Below, in pieces: positions 54,472-63,190 of a DNA stretch of 64,000 bases. The stretch covers positions 2,666,001-2,730,000 of the forward strand of contig OZ244815.1 of the NCBI GenBank assembly GCA_965220235.1. The letters run 5' to 3'. The notes beneath the pieces were generated by a model, which had not been told where the DNA came from, ran no database searches, and saw nothing but the letters and a program-made list of their open reading frames with translations. Origin of the DNA: Bin55 sp965220235. Its GTDB lineage: Bacteria; Pseudomonadota; Gammaproteobacteria; Pseudomonadales; Azotimanducaceae. The translations under genes and the position numbers were made by a program. The stretch's first letter is position 1; each line of letters begins with the position of its first letter.

Positions 54472-55138
54472 TCTGTCCGTCGACCAGATTGATATGACGC
54501 TTCGTGTATCCCATGACAAGCGGATCATGGGTTGCAGTGAGGATGGTGACTCCGCGCTCTTCGTTTGCGTGTTGCAGGTATTCACAGAACTCTTTGGTCG
54601 TTTCTGAATCCAAGTTCGCGCTTGGTTCGTCCGCTAGTAATACTGCAGGATTCGAAACCACTGCACGCGCAATCGCAACGCGCTGTTGTTGACCACCCGA
54701 CATTTTGCCGGGTCGTCGATCAAACAAATCCTCGAGACCAAATGCGCTCAATGCTTCTTGCGCGCGCTCGCGACGTTCTTTCTTGCCGACTCCCTGCAGC
54801 TGAAGAATGAATTCCACGTTCTCAACTGCGGACAGAACCGGGATCAAGTTGTAGGCTTGGAATACGAACCCCATCTTGTACAGACGAACGTCAGTCAACT
54901 CGCTATCGGAACACTCACCAAGAATCGTGTCGCCAACCGTAATTTCGCCTTCGGTCGGACGTTCAAGCCCTCCGATGACATGTAATAGCGTTGACTTACC
55001 TGAGCCCGATGGTCCCACGATGCTGACGAATTCACCAACCGCCACATCGAGGGAAACACCTCTGAGCGCATATACCGGCACTGTTTCATTGCCGTAAATA
55101 CGTGTGACATCGGTGGTCTGAACCGCGAACTCACTCAT
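54461..55138 (-). CDS. LolD/MacB-type ABC transporter ATPase
   Basis: 225 residues. Walker A SIVGPSGSGKSTLLHVIGG, Q-loop MGFVFQAYNLIPVLSAVENVEF, signature MSGGQQQRVAIARAVVSNP, Walker B VLLADEPSANLDS and ATHDPLVMGYTK. This subfamily powers extraction of lipoproteins or lipids, or works in MacB-like efflux, by mechanotransmission across the membrane. It follows the two permease genes by 9 bases and precedes the barrel gene with an overlap. It differs in sequence from the YbbA-like ATPase at 29715. Confidence 0.93.
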   Translation of the reverse strand: MSEFAVQTTDVTRIYGNETVPVYALRGVSLDVAVGEFVSIVGPSGSGKSTLLHVIGGLERPTEGEITVGDTILGECSDSELTDVRLYKMGFVFQAYNLIPVLSAVENVEFILQLQGVGKKERRERAQEALSAFGLEDLFDRRPGKMSGGQQQRVAIARAVVSNPAVLLADEPSANLDSETTKEFCEYLQHANEERGVTILTATHDPLVMGYTKRHINLVDGQIAA

Positions 55139-55147
55139 ATGAACTAC

Positions 55148-56353
55148 CTAGCTATCTCGTAACGATTGAAGAATGGATGCTTTGATCACGCGCCGCGCGG
55201 GGAAATAGCTAGCGATCAAGCCAAGGATCACGCTGGCTACGCCTAATATCACGAAATCATCTACAACCAAATGAGGCACCATGCGTGCGCCCATCCCGAA
55301 TGCCTCAACACCCGCCGCAAATGCCGTTAGGTCGATTCCGTCGCCGATCCACCAAACGAAGAGAAGCCCTACGCCGAGCCCAATCATCAATGCCAATAAC
55401 ATGATGATGACGCACTCGATCACGACCTGCGATACCACTAAGCGACTCTTCATACCAACTACCCGTAGCATCCCGAATTCCTTGATTCGAACCAACACCG
55501 CGGTAACCAGCGCATTAATCAATCCAAACACCAGCGTTCCCAAGAAAACGACGATCAGGATGTACACAGTGAAGCCAATAAAGCGATGCATTTCGCTGGT
55601 GAATGGATCGAGCTGCGCCCATGTAGCAACATCCAGTTCAGGTAATTGAGATGCGAGCGAGGACTGTACCTCATCTACGTAAGCAAGATCTTTGATGTAC
55701 ACCGAAACCCCTGTAAAACCATCTACCCCAGAGATCCTCTGAAGCGAACTCAATCCAGTTAGCACGTACGCTTCTTCATATCGGCTCGTATCGGAATCGA
55801 AGATGCCGAGGATTCGAAATCCCGTTTCTATCGCAGTGTCGTCGGGGCCATTCATTAGTACGACAAGACGGCGACCTAATCCCGTTTTTAGTTCTTCTGC
55901 AAGATCTCTGCCGATCAGCAAGTGCTGATCGTTCGGATCAAGAATGCCTTCACCCTCAACCACAAGGTCGTGAATAAACGAGTGAGATTCGCGCGTAGGG
56001 TCGATACCAACAATTTCAACGCCGCGTGTTTCACGTTCACTCATGATGACCGCCGGGGAACGTAGTCGTGGCGTCCATGTTTCAATGTCTGGACGATCGA
56101 GCGCTGCCCAATCCGTAGCCTGCGGAATCGAATACCGTAACCCAGGTTCATCCAGTTGGTTGGGGGCGAGAATTTTGATATGTCCTCGAAAGTTCTCGAT
56201 CGAGAAGCGGAGAAAATCCTGCTCCATTCCGCGTGCTAGCGAGTTCATTACAAACACACCGCCAACCGAAACGACGATCGCAAAGAGAACGAGCCCATTC
56301 CGACGTCGTTGCCGCCAGATGTTGCGTAATGCGAGCTGAAGCACCAAGCGCAT
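55148..56353 (-). CDS. FtsX/LolC-type ABC permease, second subunit
   Basis: 401 residues. First helix after a basic start (RNIWRQRRRNGLVLFAIVVSVGGVFVMNSLA), a periplasmic MacB-core-like domain of about 210 residues (LIGRDLAEELKTGLG, AYVLTGLSSLQRI), and three C-terminal helices with VRIKEFGMLRVVGMKSRLVVSQVV. This is the LolC/LolE topology. ATG start directly after the other permease (no gap). The pair probably forms a heterodimer with the ATPase. Confidence 0.9.
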   Translation of the reverse strand: MRLVLQLALRNIWRQRRRNGLVLFAIVVSVGGVFVMNSLARGMEQDFLRFSIENFRGHIKILAPNQLDEPGLRYSIPQATDWAALDRPDIETWTPRLRSPAVIMSERETRGVEIVGIDPTRESHSFIHDLVVEGEGILDPNDQHLLIGRDLAEELKTGLGRRLVVLMNGPDDTAIETGFRILGIFDSDTSRYEEAYVLTGLSSLQRISGVDGFTGVSVYIKDLAYVDEVQSSLASQLPELDVATWAQLDPFTSEMHRFIGFTVYILIVVFLGTLVFGLINALVTAVLVRIKEFGMLRVVGMKSRLVVSQVVIECVIIMLLALMIGLGVGLLFVWWIGDGIDLTAFAAGVEAFGMGARMVPHLVVDDFVILGVASVILGLIASYFPARRVIKASILQSLRDS

Positions 56354-57601
56354 CTACTCGCTCCTTAAGGCTTCAGTGATGTTGAGTCGCGCAAGTCGAA
56401 TTGCGACCAATGAAACCGAAATCAGCGCGCCAACCCCGATCACAACAGGCGCTGTGAAAACGACCCACCAGCTGAAATCAGGATAGATCGCACTCGGCAT
56501 GAACGTAAACTGACTCTCAAGTGCTTCTTCCGACGCTGGGATCACGATGCCTGTGAACATCAGCGGTACCGCAAGTAAACACGTCAATAAACCGCCGCAA
56601 ACGATCCCAACCATCCATAACAAAACGACTTCGACTAATGTCATTCGATAGACGGACGCGCGCTTCATACCAATCGCAAACAGCACGCCGTATTCTCGGG
56701 TGCGTTCAAAGAGCGTCATCACAAACGTGTTCATGATTGACAAGACGACAATCAGAATGAGTACGGCCTGCAGGACGGCGTTACTCACGATATCGATCTC
56801 GATACCTTGACTTATCTCAGGCATGAGTTCAGTCCAATCCATCACGATTTCGTCAGTTTCGAGAAATCCTCTCAATACCTCGGTCCCGTCGTCCATGCTC
56901 ATTGGGTCGTCCACGAGAGCAACGATTCTGTGAGCCTGATCCGGCATGTCGAACGCTTCTTGAAACGTATTGAGACTGATCTGGATCATCGCGCGCTCCA
57001 GCTCGGTTGTCGCTTCAAAAATACCGCTGACCTCTGCTACGGCTGCCCCAATACCACCATCCGCGTTGGTACCCAGAATGACAATCTCGCCGCCAACGTC
57101 AAGCTGAAGATTTCTCGCGAGAACAGCCCCGATAAAAGCTTGGTTGTCGCCGGTCAGGTATGTGCCTTCAACCACCTTGGTTGGTACGTCGGACAATAAA
57201 CGTTCGCGTTCCGGAATCACCCCGCTAACGAGCGCTGCGGTACTATGCGGGTCGTTGGATACCAACGCGAATGCTTCGGCACGAGCGCTCACGAAATCCA
57301 GTTCCGTTGACTCATCTAACTCGCTCAATCGTTCGTTCACGTTTGAGATCAAGTGCTCGATTCGTGGTTCGTCATGAAATGATTTGTGCAGGATCTGGAT
57401 GTGTCCACTTCCCATCCGAGTTCCCAGCGCGATCATGGGTCCGTAACTGCCGCTCTGTATCGACATCACGAGCTGCACGATCAGCATGCCAAACCCGATC
57501 GCTGCGACCGTGAGAAGTGTTCGGCGGCGATTACGCCAGAGATTTCGCCACGCGACCGGGACAAACAATGAGCCCGACGCTGACTGTGCGGTGTCGTTCA
57601 A
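56354..57601 (-). CDS. FtsX/LolC-type ABC permease, first subunit
   Basis: 415 residues. Same topology as its neighbour: RNLWRNRRRTLLTVAAIGFGMLIVQLVMSI, a periplasmic domain (GHIQILHKSFHDEP; FIGAVLARNLQLDVGGEIVILG) and the FtsX segment ERTREYGVLFAIGMKRASVYRM before the last two helices. It follows the LolA-like gene by 16 bases. The two permeases share layout but are clearly different in sequence, consistent with distinct roles as in LolC and LolE. Confidence 0.9.
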   Translation of the reverse strand: MNDTAQSASGSLFVPVAWRNLWRNRRRTLLTVAAIGFGMLIVQLVMSIQSGSYGPMIALGTRMGSGHIQILHKSFHDEPRIEHLISNVNERLSELDESTELDFVSARAEAFALVSNDPHSTAALVSGVIPERERLLSDVPTKVVEGTYLTGDNQAFIGAVLARNLQLDVGGEIVILGTNADGGIGAAVAEVSGIFEATTELERAMIQISLNTFQEAFDMPDQAHRIVALVDDPMSMDDGTEVLRGFLETDEIVMDWTELMPEISQGIEIDIVSNAVLQAVLILIVVLSIMNTFVMTLFERTREYGVLFAIGMKRASVYRMTLVEVVLLWMVGIVCGGLLTCLLAVPLMFTGIVIPASEEALESQFTFMPSAIYPDFSWWVVFTAPVVIGVGALISVSLVAIRLARLNITEALRSE

Positions 57602-57617
57602 TAGGTACTTCTCGCGC

Positions 57618-58406
57618 TCATTCGCCTCGTAAAGCGAACTGCGTGAAGTTGCGATCGTCGATCTCCACGTCGAACTCGATGGACTCGTACGTTACTTCAG
57701 TCCACCGTTCGGAATCTTCAAGATCACTCATCCGCATTCTTTTCGCCAACATGCGCCCGCCTAACTCCTGAACTTCGAAAGCGCGCATTTCTTTCACAGG
57801 CTGCATGTCTTGATCGAAAAAAGTCTGGGCAAGGAGTACGTTATCGCTCCGAAACACGATTCGTTCTTTGCCCCAAACTACGGGTGCGTTCTCTTTCGGC
57901 GTTGACTCGATCGTATAGGTAGTGAGACCGTTGTCTTCGACTTGGTCAACGATGTCATGTTGGTAATACGCGAGGAGCTTGTCAGACCTAGCTAAATCGT
58001 TGTAGGAGAAGTCCGACCCCGCCCATTCCTGCGACATCATGCTCTTGGGTAATCGGACTGAGCGGCGAATCTTGGGTGAATACGTCCACATCGTCTCGCC
58101 GACTTTTAACGTAGCGTTACCCGCATCTTTAGCTGGAGCAGTAAATCGAATCAACGCATCTTCGCGACCACGAGTCAACACGTTAAACGAGGACGTTCGT
58201 TGCCATTGCGGACGATTTACGGTCATACTTAGCTCAGAATAGGAGCTCAGTCCGCGAGACTGGTCGATCATCCTCGCAATCAGTTCTTCCGCTGTAATGT
58301 CGGAAGCAGCGCTAATTCCCGCACAGTACAAAAGACCCGCCGCGCATACAGCAGAAACGAAACGAAAGATCAATAGTTGCTCGTCGGAGGAATGCAGATG
58401 ACCCAT
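57618..58406 (-). CDS. LolA/LolB-fold periplasmic (outer-membrane lipoprotein-sorting-like) protein
   Basis: 262 residues from ATG 58406, preferred over upstream in-frame codons because a signal peptide follows (LIFRFVSAVCAAGLLYCAGISA). The mature part matches the 'outer membrane lipoprotein-sorting protein' group: SYSELSMTVNRPQWQRTSSF, RGREDALIRFTAPAKDAGNATLKVGETMW, SPKIRRSVRLPKSMMSQ, WAGSDFSYNDLA and MRMSDLEDSERWTEVTYES. These proteins carry a lipid or lipoprotein across the periplasm for LolCDE-like pumps. First gene of the eight-gene run. Its cargo is unknown and need not be lipoproteins. Confidence 0.88.
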   Translation of the reverse strand: MGHLHSSDEQLLIFRFVSAVCAAGLLYCAGISAASDITAEELIARMIDQSRGLSSYSELSMTVNRPQWQRTSSFNVLTRGREDALIRFTAPAKDAGNATLKVGETMWTYSPKIRRSVRLPKSMMSQEWAGSDFSYNDLARSDKLLAYYQHDIVDQVEDNGLTTYTIESTPKENAPVVWGKERIVFRSDNVLLAQTFFDQDMQPVKEMRAFEVQELGGRMLAKRMRMSDLEDSERWTEVTYESIEFDVEIDDRNFTQFALRGE

Positions 58407-58553
58407 TCTAAATAGACGACTTCTCGTTCGACCGACGCTCAAAATATGAACAGATAGCAACTTGGAGTGTCTAGATATGGACCGTGCGTAGCACCGTGCA
58501 CCGAAACTTTGGCGCCATTGAGATAATTTGAGAGGCTACACGCACGCTAGATC

Positions 58554-59459
58554 ATGGGAATTAGACCGGAACATTACGAACACTATGCGACGCACGGATT
58601 CGCAATCGTGCCGGATTTTCTATCGGCCGAAGCGGTTTCATCGGCCTACGACGACTTACGAATCTGCCTTCCTGGTTGTGTCGAGTATTGTCTTGGCGAA
58701 ACCGACGAAAGACCTGGCGACAAACCATTCCCGTATCGCCGAGCCAGTCGGCATCAGTTTCCCTACCCGGGTTCAATGTTGAATCAGATCACATTGGACG
58801 AAGATCTCCACGGATTCGCGAAGCACTTCGCCGGCGGCGCCGACATGTATTGCGAACAGAGTCACCTGTCCTACAAACATAAGGGACACGCTGGCGACGT
58901 GGATCAAACCATGCATTGCGATTACGGCAATCACACATTGGCGTATCCGCCAAAGCTGCCTGAATATTGGCAAACCGCGTATCTACTTTATTTCACGGAA
59001 GTCACGATCAATCACGCACCTACGGCTGTCTGTTCCTGGACACATTACCCGGAGAAGGTTCGATACCCCATGCACTACACGCGGGAAGACCGACCGGATA
59101 TCTACGAAAATGAGGTAAAAGTCACCGTTCCGGCTGGTGGATTGTTCATCTATAGCATGAGGACCTTTCATCGTGGCACACCATTCCTCGCTGAAGGTGG
59201 ACGTATCGGCATGTTTGTGACCTACGCACCCGCCGCTTGGAAGTGGTTAGGCATCGTCGAGTGGTCCGCCCAGGCGATCCGACCCGAGTTTAGGGAATGG
59301 GTTTCGCAAGCGACACCCGAGGAACGCACGTTGTTTGGATTTCCTGAACCTGGACATTCATATTGGACGCCAGAGACACTTGAAGGAGTTTCGTGCCGAT
59401 ATCCACAAATGGACATGGCTCCCTACGAAAGCCGAATGAATGGAGGCGATTCAACATGA
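58554..59459 (+). CDS. PhyH-family oxygenase coupled to lpxA
   Basis: 301 residues, ATG start. Metal-binding HCDYGNH (His-x-Asp), an unusual acidic/aromatic middle (KLPEYWQTAYLLYFTEV), and the distal part GGLFIYSMRTFHRGTPFL with GGRIGMFVTYA. The N-terminal EHYATHGFAIVPDFLSAEAV is the family start. Its stop overlaps the next ATG (ATGA), and GGAGGCG near its end is the ribosome-binding site for lpxA, so the two are translationally coupled. It lies divergent from the LolA-like operon. A role in modifying an acyl or lipid A-related substrate is an inference from the partner gene. Confidence 0.88.
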   Translation: MGIRPEHYEHYATHGFAIVPDFLSAEAVSSAYDDLRICLPGCVEYCLGETDERPGDKPFPYRRASRHQFPYPGSMLNQITLDEDLHGFAKHFAGGADMYCEQSHLSYKHKGHAGDVDQTMHCDYGNHTLAYPPKLPEYWQTAYLLYFTEVTINHAPTAVCSWTHYPEKVRYPMHYTREDRPDIYENEVKVTVPAGGLFIYSMRTFHRGTPFLAEGGRIGMFVTYAPAAWKWLGIVEWSAQAIRPEFREWVSQATPEERTLFGFPEPGHSYWTPETLEGVSCRYPQMDMAPYESRMNGGDST

Positions 59460-60274
59460 GTGTGACGATTCATAAACAAGCCGTAGTCGATCCGAAGGCG
59501 GAACTAGGTGAAAACTGTGAAGTAGGACCTTTTTGCACGATTGGACCGAACGTCAAAATCGGCGACAGTACCAAGCTGGTCTCACATGTGGTCGTGGATG
59601 GTCACACGACGATTGGCTCTGATTGCTCTATTTTTCCTTTCGCAACGATCGGCGTGCAGTCTCAGGATCAGAAATACGTGCCTGGCACCGTGACATATTG
59701 TGAGATTGGTAGTAACAACGTTTTTCGGGAGTTTGTTTCGATCCACAGCGCAACCGCTGAAGAGTCGAAAACCGTTGTGGGTAACCACAACGCGTTTTTA
59801 GCGCATGCTCATGTTGCCCACAATAGCGTCGTCGGTGACCATGTCGTTTTGAGTCACTCTGCGACGGTTGGGGGGCACGTGCAAGTTGGCGACTACGCCA
59901 ATTTAGGGGGACTTTCTGCGATCCATCAGTATTGCACCGTTGGTGAAGTAGCCATGGTTGCAGGTTGTTGTGCGGTGCGTCAAGATATCCTGCCCTACAC
60001 CATCGCAGAAGGTACACCGAATGCGCGGATGCGCGTTGTAAACCGTGTTGGCATGCAACGAGCAGGTTTTAGCGAAAACCAGATTCGAGACGTTCGACGC
60101 GCTTTTCGTACGCTTTTTGTGAACGACATGATTTTTGCCGAAGCCATCGAGAAAGTGAGACAGGATCTAGGACATCTTGATTACATTCGAAAAATGCTCG
60201 CCGCCGCCGACGAATCGAAACGCGGACTCGCAATTCCAGACGAAAAAACGTGGGAGATCAATGCCGGCGACTAA
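59456..60274 (+). CDS. lpxA: LpxA-type acyl-ACP:UDP-GlcNAc O-acyltransferase
   Basis: LpxA adds the first 3-hydroxyacyl chain to UDP-GlcNAc in lipid A synthesis. 272 residues, ATG with GGAGGCG upstream. The N-terminal left-handed beta-helix shows hexapeptide repeats (VGPFCTIGPNVKIGD; IGSDCSIFPFATIG), the catalytic histidine region NAFLAHAHVAHNSVVGDH, LGGLSAIHQYCTVGEVAMVAG and the helical tail GMQRAGFSENQIRDVRRAFRTLF. Usually lpxA lies between fabZ and lpxB; here neither is present, and a PhyH gene precedes it. It is either a relocated copy or a second paralogue with a specialised acyl donor. Confidence 0.92.
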   Translation: MSVTIHKQAVVDPKAELGENCEVGPFCTIGPNVKIGDSTKLVSHVVVDGHTTIGSDCSIFPFATIGVQSQDQKYVPGTVTYCEIGSNNVFREFVSIHSATAEESKTVVGNHNAFLAHAHVAHNSVVGDHVVLSHSATVGGHVQVGDYANLGGLSAIHQYCTVGEVAMVAGCCAVRQDILPYTIAEGTPNARMRVVNRVGMQRAGFSENQIRDVRRAFRTLFVNDMIFAEAIEKVRQDLGHLDYIRKMLAAADESKRGLAIPDEKTWEINAGD

Positions 60275-60409
60275 GACAGTCGTTCCCCGCTTGCTCTAGA
60301 TCGTACCCGCAATTTATTCCAGGTTAGCAATTCTTCGAAGGCACGATACGCGCCTGCGTAACGCGCTTGGATACTATCGACAGTTCCAGACCCTTATAGC
60401 TCTTGAATC

Positions 60410-62407
60410 ATGACGACTCGATGGGGAATCCTCGCAACAGGCCGGATCGCTCACACGCTCGCAAACGCCATCAACACTTCAAGCACCGCGGAGCTTGTTG
60501 CGGTCGGTAGCCGAACTCAAGAAAGAGCGGATAAATTCGCCGCAGAGTATGACGGCATCACCGCACATGGCACCTACGACCAACTAATCGCCGACCCAAA
60601 CGTCGACGCAATATACGTGTCGACTCCCCATCCACAACACGTTGAATGGACCATCAAAGCGCTCGACGCTGGCAAGGCGGTCCTGTGCGAAAAGCCTATG
60701 GGGTTGAACCATGCTGAAGTAATGGCCATGGTTCATGCAGCACAGGTGAATCACCGCTTTCTACTTGAAGCATTCATGTATCGAATGCATCCGCAAACCC
60801 AGCAAATACGAGACCTTCTAGCTGACGGAGCAATCGGTGAGCTACGTCACATTCACGCCATTTTTGCATTCAACTCGCCATTTTCCGAGACAACTCGAAT
60901 GTACGCGCCAGAACTTGCCGGTGGCGGCATCATGGATGTAGGCTGCTATCCGGTATCGATGGCGCGAATGATCACCGGTGCAGAACCAACGGATTTAGCG
61001 GCAACAGGAATGCTGGCTCCAACAGGTGTCGATCTCTACACATCAGGCTTGCTTTCATTCGAAGGCGGCATCGGTGCTCACGTTGCAACCGGTGTCGGCC
61101 AACAGCTCGACAACACCGTCGCCATCTTCGGCAGTGAAGGCTCCATGCGCGTTGCGACTCCGTGGCAGTGCCCGGCAGAGTGGCGCGTTACATTGTCAAG
61201 AGGAAGAGAAACCGAGGAATTTACAGGCACATGCGAGAGTGCTTACGTATATCAAGTTGACGAAGTGGATCGTTGTCTTCAGGCGGGATTAGTTGAATCG
61301 CCTGCAATGACGTGGGAGGACTCCATCGGCAACTCGATCGTCCTGGACAAGTGGCGTGCAGCCCTTGGCGTTGTATATCCCCAAGAGAAACCCGAAACCT
61401 TGGCGCAGCCTGTATACGGTCGTCCGCTCGATACCGCGAATACCACGATGCCGCGCGACACCATCCCTGGGGTGGGCAAGAGCCTTTCGCGAGTCGTAAT
61501 GGGGTGCGATAACCAGCCGAATCTTCCACATGCGGCCGCCATGTTCGATCACTTTATCGAACAAGGCGGTAACGTCTTCGATACGGCATATATATACGGC
61601 GGGGGTCGGATCGAGACTTTACTTGGTCAGTGGTTAAAAGCTCGCGGTGTTCGGACGGAAGTCGCGATCATCGGTAAAGGTGCGCATACACCGCTTAACA
61701 GACCGGAGTATTGCCGTCCACAACTAGCGGAAACACTCGATCGCCTTCAAACCGACCACTTGGATATCTACTTCCTGCACCGAGACAACGCCGATGTTGA
61801 TGTAGGCGAATGGATCGACGCGCTCGATGAACTTCATCGTGAAGGTCTGATACATGTGTTTGGCGGCTCGAACTGGGAGCATGCCCGAATTGAAGAAGCC
61901 AACAGCTACGCTGCTAAGAACGACAAGCAAGGCTTTTCTGTTGTCTCGAATCAATTCAGTCTGGCGAAGATGCTGAGTCCTGTTTGGCCAGGCTGTATAT
62001 CTGCAAATACGGATGATTTTCGCACCTTCTTAGCGGCGCACGACCTCGCTCTCTTCCCGTGGTCTTCGCAAGCTCGGGGTTTCTTCACACCACGCTATGA
62101 CAGCGTTCGTGCAGGCGAAAGAGTCGAAGGTGGGAGTAGTTGGAATCAACCCTCAGATGCTGAAATGAAGCGTTGTTGGTTTTCGGACGAGAATTTTGAT
62201 AGACGCGACCGTGCGATGGATATCGCAGATCAGAAAGGTGTCGAGCTCATCAACATCGCATTGGCGTACGTTCTTGCGCAGCCCTTCAAGACTTTCCCGC
62301 TGATCGGACCTCGGTTCTTATGGGAGACGACTAGCAGTCTCCGCGCATTTGACGTTGAACTGAGCGACGCGGATATCGCTTGGTTAGATCTTGCGGAGAA
62401 GCGCTAG
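60410..62407 (+). CDS. Fusion of Gfo/Idh/MocA oxidoreductase and aldo/keto reductase
   Basis: 665 residues in one open frame. Residues 1 to about 330 are a Gfo/Idh/MocA-type NAD(P)-dependent sugar or inositol dehydrogenase: WGILATGRIAHTLANAI (Rossmann), AIYVSTPHPQHVEWTIKAL, VLCEKPMGLN and GGGIMDVGCYPVSMARM. From about residue 350 an aldo/keto reductase begins (LSRVVMGCDNQPN; NVFDTAYIYGGG; VAIIGKGAH; DIYFLHRDN; HVFGGSNWEH; PLIGPRF). The usual Asp, Tyr, Lys and His catalytic positions are recognisable. Both halves look complete, so two consecutive redox steps on one substrate are likely. The substrate is unknown. No frameshift or stop lies at the joint. Confidence 0.93.
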   Translation: MTTRWGILATGRIAHTLANAINTSSTAELVAVGSRTQERADKFAAEYDGITAHGTYDQLIADPNVDAIYVSTPHPQHVEWTIKALDAGKAVLCEKPMGLNHAEVMAMVHAAQVNHRFLLEAFMYRMHPQTQQIRDLLADGAIGELRHIHAIFAFNSPFSETTRMYAPELAGGGIMDVGCYPVSMARMITGAEPTDLAATGMLAPTGVDLYTSGLLSFEGGIGAHVATGVGQQLDNTVAIFGSEGSMRVATPWQCPAEWRVTLSRGRETEEFTGTCESAYVYQVDEVDRCLQAGLVESPAMTWEDSIGNSIVLDKWRAALGVVYPQEKPETLAQPVYGRPLDTANTTMPRDTIPGVGKSLSRVVMGCDNQPNLPHAAAMFDHFIEQGGNVFDTAYIYGGGRIETLLGQWLKARGVRTEVAIIGKGAHTPLNRPEYCRPQLAETLDRLQTDHLDIYFLHRDNADVDVGEWIDALDELHREGLIHVFGGSNWEHARIEEANSYAAKNDKQGFSVVSNQFSLAKMLSPVWPGCISANTDDFRTFLAAHDLALFPWSSQARGFFTPRYDSVRAGERVEGGSSWNQPSDAEMKRCWFSDENFDRRDRAMDIADQKGVELINIALAYVLAQPFKTFPLIGPRFLWETTSSLRAFDVELSDADIAWLDLAEKR

Positions 62408-62408
62408 C

Positions 62409-63101
62409 TTAGTTCGCTGCAAGCGTTACCGTGTCGCCGATGATCTCAACACATTCTTCGCCGTGGTTGCGCACGTTATTGACATAAGGCGAAACCGGCG
62501 AGGCAAGCATGTCGTATGGTAAGCGGGATTGACAGAGGTCCTGTAACGAAGACACGGAAGTGTCTCGATTGAGCCACGTTTTGGCGTCGTGCTGACTCAA
62601 CATCACCGGTTGTCGGTGATGTAGGAACTTCAGACCTGGTACCACATCAGTCGTAAGAATTGTGAAACTATCCAACGGCTCGTTCGTGTCTGGGTTGTAC
62701 CATCGATCCCACAGTCCGGCAAGAAGCAAACCGTTCTGAGGGGGTGCGTGCACGAAATACGGTTGCTTTTGCCCGTTCCGATTCACCCATTCATAAAAAC
62801 CGGTAATAGGCACGACGCATCTTCGGGTCCGGAACGGTCCGCGAAATGCAGGTGACTTTGCGGCATTCTCGCTTCGAGCATTGAACATGCTGTACTTGTA
62901 GGACTCTTCTTTAACCCAGTTTGGTATCAGCCACCACTGTGCCTCTGCAGGACTACGTTCGTCAGATTCCTCCTGCCGGATGATCCACGCTTGTTGGCGA
63001 GGAGCCGTGTTGTAGTTTGTGGATCCTTGAAATGGCTGGCCGACAAAGTCCATGAACAGCTCAGTCATCGGATCAGACGTAACGTTGAATCGCCCACACA
63101 T
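62409..63101 (-). CDS. yedK: SOS response-associated peptidase-family protein YedK (HMCES type)
   Basis: 230 residues starting MCGRFNVT, so that after removal of Met the catalytic Cys2 is exposed. SRAP proteins bind single-stranded DNA and form a covalent link with abasic sites, protecting replication forks. Conserved: NTAPRQQAWII, WWLIPNWVKEE, FNARSENAAKSPAF, CVVPITGFYEWVNRNGQKQPYF (catalytic Glu), FTILTTDV and HHRQPVMLS (catalytic His). Its end is 2 bases from the end of the convergent fusion gene. Confidence 0.95.
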   Translation of the reverse strand: MCGRFNVTSDPMTELFMDFVGQPFQGSTNYNTAPRQQAWIIRQEESDERSPAEAQWWLIPNWVKEESYKYSMFNARSENAAKSPAFRGPFRTRRCVVPITGFYEWVNRNGQKQPYFVHAPPQNGLLLAGLWDRWYNPDTNEPLDSFTILTTDVVPGLKFLHHRQPVMLSQHDAKTWLNRDTSVSSLQDLCQSRLPYDMLASPVSPYVNNVRNHGEECVEIIGDTVTLAAN

Positions 63102-63190
63102 TCTTATTCACCCACGCTATGACCGGTTCAGAATATTAGATTCCCGGAATGTAACATACTCCGTCAACAGAAAACCACTCGATCTACAAC

